From: Acinetobacter tandoii DSM 14970 = CIP 107469
GTDB lineage: Bacteria; Pseudomonadota; Gammaproteobacteria; Pseudomonadales; Moraxellaceae
Length of the DNA: 64,000 nt
Direction of reading: 5' to 3'
Assembly (NCBI RefSeq): GCF_000400735.1
Contig: NZ_KE007371.1
Location: forward strand, 84,702-148,701
Position 1 is the stretch's first letter. Each line of letters starts with the position of its first letter. A program made the position numbers and the translations under genes. This document shows positions 9,661-18,317 of the stretch, in pieces. A model generated the notes under the pieces. That model was not told where the DNA came from, did not search any database, and saw only the letters and a program-made list of their open reading frames with translations.

Positions 9661-12045
9661 TTATTTCAAATGCTTAACCACAGCGACATACGCTTTTTCA
9701 TACAGATCATAATCCATAAAACCATCGTGGTCTTTGTTTAACTTGGCAATAGATTGCTCGGAAAGTTTATCCTTACGATCATCTGCAAATGCTTGACCCA
9801 GTACCGCTGCCGCACTTTTTAAGGTTTTGGTTTGCTCAGCATTGAGCTCATAGTCATCCTTAAATAACTCAATATAATAATCTGCAAAGACCGCTTGCGG
9901 CGTTTTATACTGCTGAACTCGCTTGTTCCATGCCTGATATTCTTTCGCACCTTCCGAAGCGTCTTGAACAATACGCGCAGCGCTATAACCCAACTCATCA
10001 AACTGATCTGGATCTAGTAATTTGTGCTTTGCTTTCAGGCTATTCAAACGAGTTAAAGCTTTGCCTTTCGGCTCTTCTAAACGGTCATTGAAACGGTAAG
10101 CATAGACTTCTGCAATTTCATTTAACTCGCTATTGCTATAATTCTTCACTATTTCAGGGCGGTTTGCAGACAGCATCAAGACGAAGACCGATTGGTAAGT
10201 CTTAATATAAGAACCTGTGTTTGCAAAAGTTTTTTCTGCCAAGTCCGACAACTGCTGATCAAAGCTCAACTGTTCTCCCTGCTGTCCATCTACACCAGTT
10301 CCAGACATACCTAACGATTTGGTAAAGCCTGTCACTACATTTTCTAGCATTGAGCCTTTGGTGACTTCCTCAACCGATTTGGCATCGCGTAATGCTTTTT
10401 TATCAATCGGTGTACCATGTCCATAATTCGAGACTTGCATATCTAGATTGATACCGAAGTTCCCAATGGTCTCATCAGCAAATTGTAATTGATATGCCAA
10501 ATCTACTGCACGACCTTGATTATCCAACGCCACATCTATAGTGACTGGCATAGCCTGCCCACTTTCCGCTAAAGCAGCCTGAATTTCAGGTTGATGCTTA
10601 ATCCAAAGCGCTTTAAACGCCTGCACATCGGTTAATTGATCGCTAACATAAGGTTCAAAAATATGTTCTACCTCTTGCATCGCCAACACTTTTTGCTCCA
10701 GTGCAGAAGCAGAAGCGGTTGATTTCGCTTTACCTTGCGCTGTTTGTAGCAACTTGATGCCATAGATATCTTGACAGTAAGTTACATCACCAATTGCGAG
10801 ATGTTTTTTACTGCTCAACAATGCTTCACATGCCTGTTCCGATAAAAGTTGACTTGATGATGCTGCAGCAACTGCACCCGTAGCAATATCTTCTGCTACT
10901 TCATCTTCAACAGTTTCTTCCTGCGCTTCGGCAACCTCTTCTGTATGTTCAGATGCATCAGTTGATTCTTGCTCTGGATATAACAACTCATCCAAACGAT
11001 TATTAATTAAGGTTGCTACACGCTCTGAAGATGCGTAGGCTTGTGCACTCACTGATTCACTGCTTGCTGCAACCGCTGCGTCTGCAGCTTTTTCGGCCTC
11101 TTCTGCTACAGTTGAAGCATCTTCACTAGCGGTATCAGTTTCAACCACGCCCATGACTCGCTGAGTAAGGTATGGTTTATTAATCTGCTCAAACAAACTC
11201 ATTTGCAGCATTAAATTGCCCAAATCACCTTGATAGCGGATTTTATTGCTGATGCCCTGTTGTTTTTCTGATGCTGAAACATGCATACGCTGCAATTGTT
11301 TAGTATCTGCCAATACATAAGGCAAAGCATTCATCTGTTTCAGGTAATCGACCAGTTTAGGCACATTTACACGATCCAGATCTTGTTTATATTTGGAAAA
11401 ATCTAAATATGCAAAAGATGCCTGACTGTCTTTATTGACCAAGTACGGCATGAACGCAAAATAGTTGGCATAGAACTTATAGTTTTGAAAATCCACCACC
11501 ATTGGGAGCTTCGCTTCAACCAATAGCGTTGGTTTTTGATATTTGGCCACCAGATTTAAAGATGCCATTTTGTCTCGATAATGTACCGAACCATCATAGC
11601 TAATTTTTAAATCATTCATAAAATTCATCAGACCTGCAGCAATGCGGGCAGATGATGAATCCGAACCTTGACCGTAAGAATACGGGCTTTGCTCTGCAAG
11701 AATCGCCTCATACAAGACCTGCTTCTCTTGTTTACTCAACGACAACTTTTGTTGTTTTAAGTACTGATCTAACTGCTTTTGAATGGCGGGGTCTAAATTC
11801 TGCGTCGAATTAGAAGTTGTTTGAGTATTGGCAATTTTGCCTTTACTGGTATCAAACTGGAAACCCATGTTACCGCGATAATCGTAACTCGGATATTCAT
11901 ACATCGCATTGACGCCAGTAACCGCTTGTTGTTCCAAAGAGGTATTGGTCGAATTAGATGTATTCGAATTGGATTTTATGACATGCTGAGAGCAACCGAC
12001 TATGCTCAAACTTAAAAGACAGCAACTTAAATATTTTAAACGCAT
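9661..12045 (-). CDS. Large putative lipoprotein with EF-hand-like C-terminus
   Basis: Function not recognised. 794 residues with a type II signal peptide: basic start, hydrophobic core and lipobox S-I-V-G-C with the modified Cys at about residue 18, so probably membrane-anchored in the envelope. A low-complexity Ala/Glu/Ser/Asp-rich stretch covers roughly residues 300-400 and probably is a flexible linker between two folded halves. Near the C-terminus N-K-D-H-D-G-F-M-D-Y-D resembles an EF-hand calcium loop. It stands alone, converging on aroE. Base composition is like its neighbours, so it appears native to the genome. Confidence 0.8.
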   Translation of the reverse strand: MRLKYLSCCLLSLSIVGCSQHVIKSNSNTSNSTNTSLEQQAVTGVNAMYEYPSYDYRGNMGFQFDTSKGKIANTQTTSNSTQNLDPAIQKQLDQYLKQQKLSLSKQEKQVLYEAILAEQSPYSYGQGSDSSSARIAAGLMNFMNDLKISYDGSVHYRDKMASLNLVAKYQKPTLLVEAKLPMVVDFQNYKFYANYFAFMPYLVNKDSQASFAYLDFSKYKQDLDRVNVPKLVDYLKQMNALPYVLADTKQLQRMHVSASEKQQGISNKIRYQGDLGNLMLQMSLFEQINKPYLTQRVMGVVETDTASEDASTVAEEAEKAADAAVAASSESVSAQAYASSERVATLINNRLDELLYPEQESTDASEHTEEVAEAQEETVEDEVAEDIATGAVAAASSSQLLSEQACEALLSSKKHLAIGDVTYCQDIYGIKLLQTAQGKAKSTASASALEQKVLAMQEVEHIFEPYVSDQLTDVQAFKALWIKHQPEIQAALAESGQAMPVTIDVALDNQGRAVDLAYQLQFADETIGNFGINLDMQVSNYGHGTPIDKKALRDAKSVEEVTKGSMLENVVTGFTKSLGMSGTGVDGQQGEQLSFDQQLSDLAEKTFANTGSYIKTYQSVFVLMLSANRPEIVKNYSNSELNEIAEVYAYRFNDRLEEPKGKALTRLNSLKAKHKLLDPDQFDELGYSAARIVQDASEGAKEYQAWNKRVQQYKTPQAVFADYYIELFKDDYELNAEQTKTLKSAAAVLGQAFADDRKDKLSEQSIAKLNKDHDGFMDYDLYEKAYVAVVKHLK

Positions 12046-12285
12046 AGGTTTTTTTAAACCCCTTATTTATTTATACTTTAAGACATCAAAAAAATTGATT
12101 AAATGATCAAAAGACCGCAGATACTGTAGCAAAAAAATACAATATTTTGATAACATTTTTTACTTTAATTAGCCTTTCTGACATTTTTATTGGGCTACAC
12201 TATCAATGTATTTTTATAACTAATGTGAATAATCAAATTATCGATTCGGATAATCCAAAACTATTTCTAAATTAGGATTAATATC

Positions 12286-14109
12286 ATGCCAGCATATAAA
12301 GCTCCCCTACACGACATTCGTTTTTTAATGAATGAAGTGTTTGACTACCCAGCACATTACAAAACTTTATCCAACGGCGAACTCGCTGATGCTGACACTG
12401 TAGACATGATTCTAGAAGGTGCAGCGGATTTTTGTGAAAACGTACTTTCTCCCATTAACCAATCTGGCGATGAAGAAGGTTGCCATTTTGACAATGGAGA
12501 AGTGAAAACACCAAAAGGTTTTAAAGAAGCCTATGACCAATTTGTCCAAGGTGGTTGGCAAGGTTTATCTTTCCCTGAGGAATTTGGCGGTCAAAACTTA
12601 CCACAATCTTTAAACTTGATTAAATCGGAAATGATGGGGACGGCAAACTGGTCATTCCAGATGTACCCAGGTTTAAGTATTGGCTGTATGAACACCATTT
12701 TACAGTTTGGTACAGACGAACAAAAAAACCTGTATATGCCAAATTTGGTTGCAGGAACATGGTCAGGTACCATGTGTTTAACAGAACCACAATGTGGTAC
12801 AGACTTAGGCCAAGTCAAAACCAAAGCAGAGCCAAATAGCGATGGTACCTATAATATTTCAGGCACCAAAATTTTCATCTCTGCGGGTGAACAGGATTTA
12901 ACTGAAAACATCATTCACATCGTTCTCGCCCGCCTTCCAGATGCACCTGCTGGCACCAAAGGTATTTCTCTGTTCATTGTGCCTAAATTTTTGGTGAATG
13001 AGGATGGTAGCCTCGGTGAACGCAACCCTGTAACGTGTGGTTCAATTGAACATAAGATGGGGATTCGAGCTTCTGCAACAGCGGTCTTAAACTTTGATAA
13101 TGCTGTAGGTTATTTAATCGGTGAACCGAACAAAGGCTTACATGCCATGTTCACCTTTATGAATACTGCACGTATTGGGACCGCGATTCAAGGTATTGCA
13201 CATGCCGAATTGTCTTTCCAAGGCGCGTTGCCTTATGCCAAAGAACGTATGTCGATGCGTGCCCTTTCAGGTAAAAAAGACCCTGAAAAAGTCGCAGATG
13301 CGATTATTCACCATGCAGATGTGCGTCGCATGTTGTTGACTCAAAAAGCCATTGCTGAAGGTGGTCGTGCCATGATTTATCATGCTGCACAAATTGCCGA
13401 TAAAATGGCCGATGCCTTAACACTGGGTGATACAGCCGCTTTTGAAGCAGCCGATGATCATTTAGGTTTTTACACCCCAATTTTAAAAGGCTTTCTAACA
13501 GAATTAGGCTTAGAAGCGGCCAACCATGGTATGCAAGTTTATGGTGGTCACGGTTATATTAAAGAATGGGGGATGGAACAAATTGCACGAGATGCACGTA
13601 TTTCAACCCTATACGAAGGAACTACAGGTGTTCAGGCACTTGACTTGATTGGTCGTAAAGTTTTACTGACCTCTAAAGGTAAAGTGATTCGTGACTATAC
13701 GGCTGAAATTTTAAAATTCTGTGGTCAACATGCACGCAATAAATACATGCGCCGTTTTGCGTGGGATTTAACCAAGCTTTGCGCACAGTGGAATGCTTTA
13801 ACTGTGCGTATTATGCTTGCAGCACGTAAAGACCGCGATATCGTATCAAGTGCATCTGTAGACTTCCTCATGTTCTCGGGCTATGTGATGATGGCTTATT
13901 TCTGGGCGCAACAAGCGGCAGTAGCTTCTGCTAAACTTGCAGCAGGTGAAGGTCAAGAAACCCCAGAATTTTATAAAGCTAAAATTAAAGTCGCAGACTT
14001 CTACTTTGAACGTTTGCTACCACGTACACAAGGTCATGCTGAAGCGATGGTCAACCCTTCACGCACCATGACCTCATTAGCTGCGGAACATTTTAGTTTT
14101 GATTACTAA
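12286..14109 (+). CDS. Acyl-CoA dehydrogenase with C-terminal extension (FadE5/DmdC-like)
   Basis: FAD-dependent dehydrogenase that introduces the alpha-beta double bond in an acyl-CoA thioester. 607 residues, longer than the classical 380-residue enzymes and matching the group with an extra C-terminal domain found in FadE5-like and DmdC-like proteins. Visible signatures are MCLTEPQCGTDLG (FAD/substrate loop), the middle beta domain, and YGGHGYIKEWGMEQIARDAR with the downstream YEGTTGVQALDL region. Substrate chain length cannot be told from sequence. The ATG at 12286 follows TTAGGA. A decayed fragment of a close paralogue lies at 15391-15522. Confidence 0.9.
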   Translation: MPAYKAPLHDIRFLMNEVFDYPAHYKTLSNGELADADTVDMILEGAADFCENVLSPINQSGDEEGCHFDNGEVKTPKGFKEAYDQFVQGGWQGLSFPEEFGGQNLPQSLNLIKSEMMGTANWSFQMYPGLSIGCMNTILQFGTDEQKNLYMPNLVAGTWSGTMCLTEPQCGTDLGQVKTKAEPNSDGTYNISGTKIFISAGEQDLTENIIHIVLARLPDAPAGTKGISLFIVPKFLVNEDGSLGERNPVTCGSIEHKMGIRASATAVLNFDNAVGYLIGEPNKGLHAMFTFMNTARIGTAIQGIAHAELSFQGALPYAKERMSMRALSGKKDPEKVADAIIHHADVRRMLLTQKAIAEGGRAMIYHAAQIADKMADALTLGDTAAFEAADDHLGFYTPILKGFLTELGLEAANHGMQVYGGHGYIKEWGMEQIARDARISTLYEGTTGVQALDLIGRKVLLTSKGKVIRDYTAEILKFCGQHARNKYMRRFAWDLTKLCAQWNALTVRIMLAARKDRDIVSSASVDFLMFSGYVMMAYFWAQQAAVASAKLAAGEGQETPEFYKAKIKVADFYFERLLPRTQGHAEAMVNPSRTMTSLAAEHFSFDY

Positions 14110-14123
14110 GTTATAAACTCAAT

Positions 14124-14149
14124 AAAAAGACCGCTAAGGCGGTCTTTTT
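14124..14149. terminator. Terminator of the acyl-CoA dehydrogenase gene
   Basis: AAAAAGACCGC/GCGGTCTTTTT hairpin with a four-base loop just after the stop codon. The same hairpin occurs again at 15537-15564 after the paralogue remnant. Confidence 0.85.
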
Positions 14150-14174
14150 ATTCTTCGCATCTCTTTTAATTTCT

Positions 14175-15044
14175 CTACTGAACTTCTTCCAATAAAGCCT
14201 GAGCTGCCATTTTACCCAAGGTATTCGATGCCAATGGACTATCACCTGTAATTAACTTACGGTCTTGAATACATTGTCCTGACATCTCTTTATTGACCAC
14301 CTCAACACCCAGTTGTTCGAGGCGTTCGGCCAATAACCAAGGTAATTCCCCCGGCATATAGCCAATGTCTAGGTTTGCTCCTTGATCAAGTGCATCAGGG
14401 AAAACACACATTTTATAGCCTTTGAAAATATAATTTTCTGGTGCTTCATTCACAGCCGCGGCCAATAATCCTGCTGGTCCATGGCACAAAGAAATCACAA
14501 ATTTATCTTTGTCCACTGCCCATTTCAGTAAAGTTTTTAAGTCTTCACTTTGAGGTAAACCAATTAAAGCACCATGCCCACCGGGAATAAAAATAGCCAA
14601 ATAGGGAGAGTCCTCACCTAAACTATTTTTCAATACATCTGCAAGTTTTAAAGGCTTTTTAAACTGGGCTAAATATTTTTGGAATGTTGCTGGCACCACA
14701 GCATCTTCATGAGGCATCGCCCACATTTCAAGCTTGACAGGATTGCCTGATAAGGTCGCAATATCGATTTTGAAACCTGCACGATCTAGATGATACATCG
14801 GCAACAAGGTTTCTACAGGATGGTTGCCCGTAGAGAAGAATTTGCCATTTTTCATGAGCAAATAGCGTTCATCGCTTGCAATCATCAGAATTTTTTTATT
14901 CCCAGTATAAGGCGTTGGATAGTCCGTGCCATCAAAATCAGTTTTACTGGCAGTGTATTGAGAAAGTGAGTAAGGCGAAGGGAAAAAGGCATTATCTTCA
15001 GCTAAATCAGGGGTTGGATTATGGTCTTGGCTGGTCTGTACCAT
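14175..15044 (-). CDS. hchA: Hsp31-type glyoxalase III / protein deglycase-like chaperone
   Basis: DJ-1/PfpI superfamily protein of the HchA group, which converts methylglyoxal to lactate without glutathione and acts as a stress-induced holding chaperone; deglycase activity is debated. 289 residues, as in E. coli HchA. The nucleophile elbow is S-L-C-H-G-P (Cys187, His188) and the supporting Glu is in [10 protein letters not shown] (Glu78). It sits on the opposite strand between an intact acyl-CoA dehydrogenase gene and the remnant of a second one, so it may have come in when that copy was lost. Confidence 0.88.
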   Translation of the reverse strand: MVQTSQDHNPTPDLAEDNAFFPSPYSLSQYTASKTDFDGTDYPTPYTGNKKILMIASDERYLLMKNGKFFSTGNHPVETLLPMYHLDRAGFKIDIATLSGNPVKLEMWAMPHEDAVVPATFQKYLAQFKKPLKLADVLKNSLGEDSPYLAIFIPGGHGALIGLPQSEDLKTLLKWAVDKDKFVISLCHGPAGLLAAAVNEAPENYIFKGYKMCVFPDALDQGANLDIGYMPGELPWLLAERLEQLGVEVVNKEMSGQCIQDRKLITGDSPLASNTLGKMAAQALLEEVQ

Positions 15045-15201
15045 GCGAATTCTCCTTTATTATTGCGTGGTTATTTTCAACTTTTCGAAACCTAGAGTCT
15101 TACACTACAGCTCATTTATTCAGCATAACAAAGTTTCACAGTGGCACTGTTTTAAGATGTAATTCAAAGCTTTTCTATACAACAAATAAAATTTAGCCAA
15201 T

Positions 15202-15232
15202 AAAAAACCCCGACATCCTGTCGGGGTTTTTC
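15202..15232. terminator. Orphan intrinsic terminator
   Basis: AAAACCCCGACA/TGTCGGGGTTTT stem with A and T runs on both sides. No gene reads into it from the left (hchA points away); from the right it would end a leftward transcript from the noncoding interval 15233-15390. It may be a relic of a lost gene or the end of a small RNA. Confidence 0.7.
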
Positions 15233-15390
15233 ATATTCAATGCTGAGGTATGACTCCTGTCTTACCTTCGTCCTTGTGCAGATCTTTATTGTTATTCTAT
15301 TGGAGCATCCTGCTCTCTATGGCTCCATAATATGAAAATCAGGATGAGGCGCATAGGCGCAAAAAGCGGGAATTGATGTAAGCTAATTCG
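15233..15390. other. Noncoding interval between orphan terminator and gene remnant
   Basis: No coding capacity is seen. It holds a loose inverted repeat TGGAGC...GCTCCA (about 15300-15326). With the orphan terminator at its left end it could encode a leftward small RNA of 100-150 bases, but no clear promoter was found. The junction with coding-like sequence near 15391 is abrupt. Confidence 0.3.
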
Positions 15391-15522
15391 TACAAAGTCA
15401 AAGTCGCTGACTTTTACTTTGAGCATTTGTTACCTCGTACACAAGGTCATGCTGAAGCAATGGTCAATCCTGCACGTACCATGACTTCATTGGCTGCGGA
15501 ACACTTTAATTTTGATTACTAA
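15391..15522 (+). pseudogene. 3' remnant of a second acyl-CoA dehydrogenase gene
   Basis: Forty-three codons plus stop encode a C-terminal tail almost the same as that of the intact gene at 12286-14109: both have the stretch VADFYFE, then LLPRTQGHAEAMVNP, and both end in FDY. Differences are mostly at third codon positions, as expected for a paralogue that was functional before most of it was deleted. No start codon or upstream domain remains. Similarity continues past the stop into the terminator. Confidence 0.85.
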
Positions 15523-15536
15523 GTTATAAATTCAAT

Positions 15537-15564
15537 AAAAAAGACCGCTAAGGCGGTCTTTTTT
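15537..15564. terminator. Terminator copy following the remnant
   Basis: Same AAAAGACCGC/GCGGTCTTTT hairpin as at 14124-14149. It also touches the 3' end of the converging acyltransferase pseudogene. Confidence 0.8.
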
Positions 15565-16497
15565 ATAACAAGTATTTTAGTTTTTTATTCATTTTCAGTA
15601 ATATTAATCCAGCAAAGATTGAACATGCCAATACAGCCAAGCTAAATAAGGTTTGTTGATTTAAAAAATAGCCTTTTAAATGGTAAATAAAAAAAGGATG
15701 AATTAAAAAATGGCCGTCGATAAACTTGCCAACTCTTTATTTGTCCCTAGTATGTTTTTATTGAAAAAGTATAGAAAGATAATCGGTACAGCAATAAATA
15801 AGGAAAACATCTGATGCAGACTTTCCTTCTGGCTAATGAAAAAATAATTCGCGAGTGATTCTACGATCACTAAAAAAACTACAACAATGACATGCCAAAG
15901 CTTGATCGTTATTTTATTTTTAATTTTATCCTGACATTTATTCAGCAGAAAACCTAAAGTCAAAAAGGGGAAACTCACCCATAAAAAATTACGATGTACT
16001 GTGTATGTATTTAATTCAGCATCTATTTTTCCCTGAAATAAATGTAAATTACCGACTTGCTGAAGCATAACCCCAAACAAAAATAAAACAGCACTCGCAA
16101 CAAAAAGCTTTTTCGCATTTATTGCTCTACAGAAATATAAAATAGAGCCACCCAACAACACGCCCTGAATATACCAAAGCACATAATAACCATTATACAA
16201 AACAGAACGATTATAGGAAAAGCTTTGAGTCCACCATATGGGTAAATAAAAGATCATCCAAACGGCATACAAAATAAAAATACGTTTCAGTCATGTTTTA
16301 TATCTTTGGAGACTATTAATATAAACAAAATAATAGCCTGTAATGACTAAAAAAATAGGGACTGCTAGCCTAAATATTCCCTGCACGAAAACATGGCTTA
16401 AAAGTGTCGATAGATCATAAAAAATACGGGTATGTAAAAAAACCACAGCAATTGCTAAAATGACTTTCAAAATATCAATCGATAAATTTCTTTCCAT
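15563..16497 (-). pseudogene. Membrane acyltransferase 3 (OafA-like) gene, broken by a stop and a frameshift
   Basis: The start, MERNLSIDILKVILAIAVVF then LHTRIF, is typical of acyltransferase family 3, polytopic inner-membrane enzymes that transfer acyl groups to sugars or lipids. A TGA at 16291-16293 interrupts codon 69; the frame then continues without shift (KRIFILYAVWMIFYLPIW), and TGG to TGA at a Trp codon is the simplest cause. A second stop near 15703 is avoided by shifting frame by one base around 15710, after which GHFLIHPFFIYHLKGY and a further hydrophobic segment run to a TAA at 15563-15565. Repaired length would be about 311 residues, near the family norm. It is more AT rich than its neighbours, suggesting acquisition. 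Confidence 0.8.
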
Positions 16498-16535
16498 TTT
16501 CTACTCATACACGTACATAAAGTTAAATTTTAAAA

Positions 16536-17735
16536 TCAAAGAAACTCTTCCAACACCGAATTTAAAAATACATGCCCTTGCTCAGTACACGCTAAACGTG
16601 TTTCATCATCCGACATCAACTTTCGTGCACGTAAAGAACTTAAAAGTTCATCCAAGCCAGTCAAACTCAAACCTGTACGCTGCGCATAATTTTCAGCAGC
16701 AACTCCATCATTTAAACGCAAAGCATTCATCATGAACTCAAACGGCAATTCATCTGCTTCAATCCGCTTAAACTGCACATGCTCCGCAGGAACTTTGGCT
16801 AAATAATCCTTAGGTAAGCGGGTTTTCTGAAAACGGTACACGCCATCTGGCTGGGTAACTTTCGCATGTGCCCCTGCCCCGATTGCCAAGTAATCGCCAA
16901 ACTGCCAGTAATTCAAATTATGTGCGGAAGGTAATTCTTTACGCCATGCCGAAACTTCATAGTTAATAAAGCCTTGTGCTTTTAAATAAGCTTCACCCTG
17001 CACCTGAATTTCTTCGAGTACATCATCTACAGGTAAAATAGGCTGCGTTCTAAAGAATACCGTGTTCGGTTCAATGGTCAATTGATACCATGAAATATGG
17101 GTTGCACCATTTTCTACCGCCAACTTTAAATCTAACAAAGCCTGCTCTAAAGTCTGTTCAGGCAAACCATGCATCAAGTCCACATTAATCCGCTGAAATC
17201 CTGCATCACGTGCCAAACCAATCGCAGAAATCGCATCGGCATTGCTGTGAATTCGTCCCAACTTTTTTAAATGCTCGGTATTAAAACTTTGTACCCCAAT
17301 CGAGAGACGATTAATACCTGCTGCCAAATAATCGGCAAAAGGATCATGCTCGACCGTACCCGGATTGGCTTCTAAGGTAATTTCACAATCGGCCTCAAAA
17401 GGCAGTAAGGTTTTTAATTGGCTAAATAACCATTGATAACCTTGTGCAGAAATGAGCGAGGGCGTACCACCGCCAATAAATACGCTATGAATGGCTCGAC
17501 CTTGAGCAAATTCAACTTGGGTATTAAAGTCCTCAACCAAAGCCTGTAAATACTGTTGCTCCAAATCCAAAGACAGTTTGCCATCTGGCACCGCATGCGA
17601 ATTAAAGTCGCAATACGGACACTTACGCACACACCACGGCATGTGAATATATAAAGACAACGGAATATTTTCAGGATGTAAATCTGTCAAGGAAAAGACT
17701 CTAAAGCACAACGGGAATCTTGCATATTTTAACAT
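16536..17735 (-). CDS. hemW: Radical SAM haem chaperone HemW
   Basis: HemN-like radical SAM protein of the HemW type, which binds haem and is thought to deliver it to respiratory enzymes rather than make protoporphyrinogen. The cluster motif is CVRKCPYC without the extra Cys seen in HemN, and its C-terminal domain is shorter. GGGTPSL and QSFN follow as in the family. From the ATG at 17735 it has 399 residues; a TTG 15 codons further in would give 384, closer to E. coli HemW, so the start is uncertain. In many bacteria hemW sits beside rdgB; here it does not. Confidence 0.88.
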   Translation of the reverse strand: MLKYARFPLCFRVFSLTDLHPENIPLSLYIHMPWCVRKCPYCDFNSHAVPDGKLSLDLEQQYLQALVEDFNTQVEFAQGRAIHSVFIGGGTPSLISAQGYQWLFSQLKTLLPFEADCEITLEANPGTVEHDPFADYLAAGINRLSIGVQSFNTEHLKKLGRIHSNADAISAIGLARDAGFQRINVDLMHGLPEQTLEQALLDLKLAVENGATHISWYQLTIEPNTVFFRTQPILPVDDVLEEIQVQGEAYLKAQGFINYEVSAWRKELPSAHNLNYWQFGDYLAIGAGAHAKVTQPDGVYRFQKTRLPKDYLAKVPAEHVQFKRIEADELPFEFMMNALRLNDGVAAENYAQRTGLSLTGLDELLSSLRARKLMSDDETRLACTEQGHVFLNSVLEEFL

Positions 17736-17814
17736 GACTGCATCAAGACACTTATGAAATCTATGTGTATTTGGATTAGACTGATAAAAAGACAAGAAGA
17801 ATGAATGGGTTAAA

Positions 17815-18276
17815 ATGATGAAAATATCGAGTCAATTGCTGTTTTTCTTACCGCTTGCATTCGGTATTGGTATTGCCATGACCTTTCAAACTGCCATTAA
17901 CAGTCAATTAAGAGAACATTTACACTCCCCACTACAAGCAGCATTACTGTCATTTACTGTGGGAACTATCGTCTTAGCGTTGTTTGTGCTATTCCAACCT
18001 GTACCTAAACCTAATTTACAAGATTTTTCCAGTATTCCTTGGTACTTGTGGCTAGGTGGATGCTTAGGGGTTTATGCCATCAGTATAAGCATCTATACTG
18101 CCCCTAAATTAGGTTTTCTCACGTTCTCAGGTTTGGTTATTTTTGGCCAAATTCTGACATCGATGATTTTTGACCATTTTGGTCTACTTGGTACCGACAA
18201 AACGCCTGTGAATTGGCAGCGTTTACTCGGCGGCGTCGTAATTTTTATTGGTGTGCTTCTCACTTTACAACGCTAA
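17815..18276 (+). CDS. YdcZ/DUF606-family DMT superfamily membrane protein
   Basis: Small polytopic membrane protein of 153 residues with about five hydrophobic segments (near residues 7-25, 40-60, 74-93, 97-116 and 134-151). Its pattern, including FQTAINSQLR after the first segment and the GFLTFSGLVIFGQ stretch, fits the DUF606 (YdcZ) branch of the drug/metabolite transporter superfamily. Members are often half-size and may dimerise; the substrate is unknown. It starts with ATGATG at 17815, and either codon may be used. It runs into abeM with a 41-base gap and may be cotranscribed. Confidence 0.75.
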   Translation: MMKISSQLLFFLPLAFGIGIAMTFQTAINSQLREHLHSPLQAALLSFTVGTIVLALFVLFQPVPKPNLQDFSSIPWYLWLGGCLGVYAISISIYTAPKLGFLTFSGLVIFGQILTSMIFDHFGLLGTDKTPVNWQRLLGGVVIFIGVLLTLQR

Positions 18277-18317
18277 ATCTATTCTGACCAAGCACATAAT
18301 GAAGATGAGTAATTTTT

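Noticed and set aside
15240..15390. tRNA gene in the scarred interval
   Set aside because: No cloverleaf or conserved T-loop GTTCRA with matching stems could be formed.
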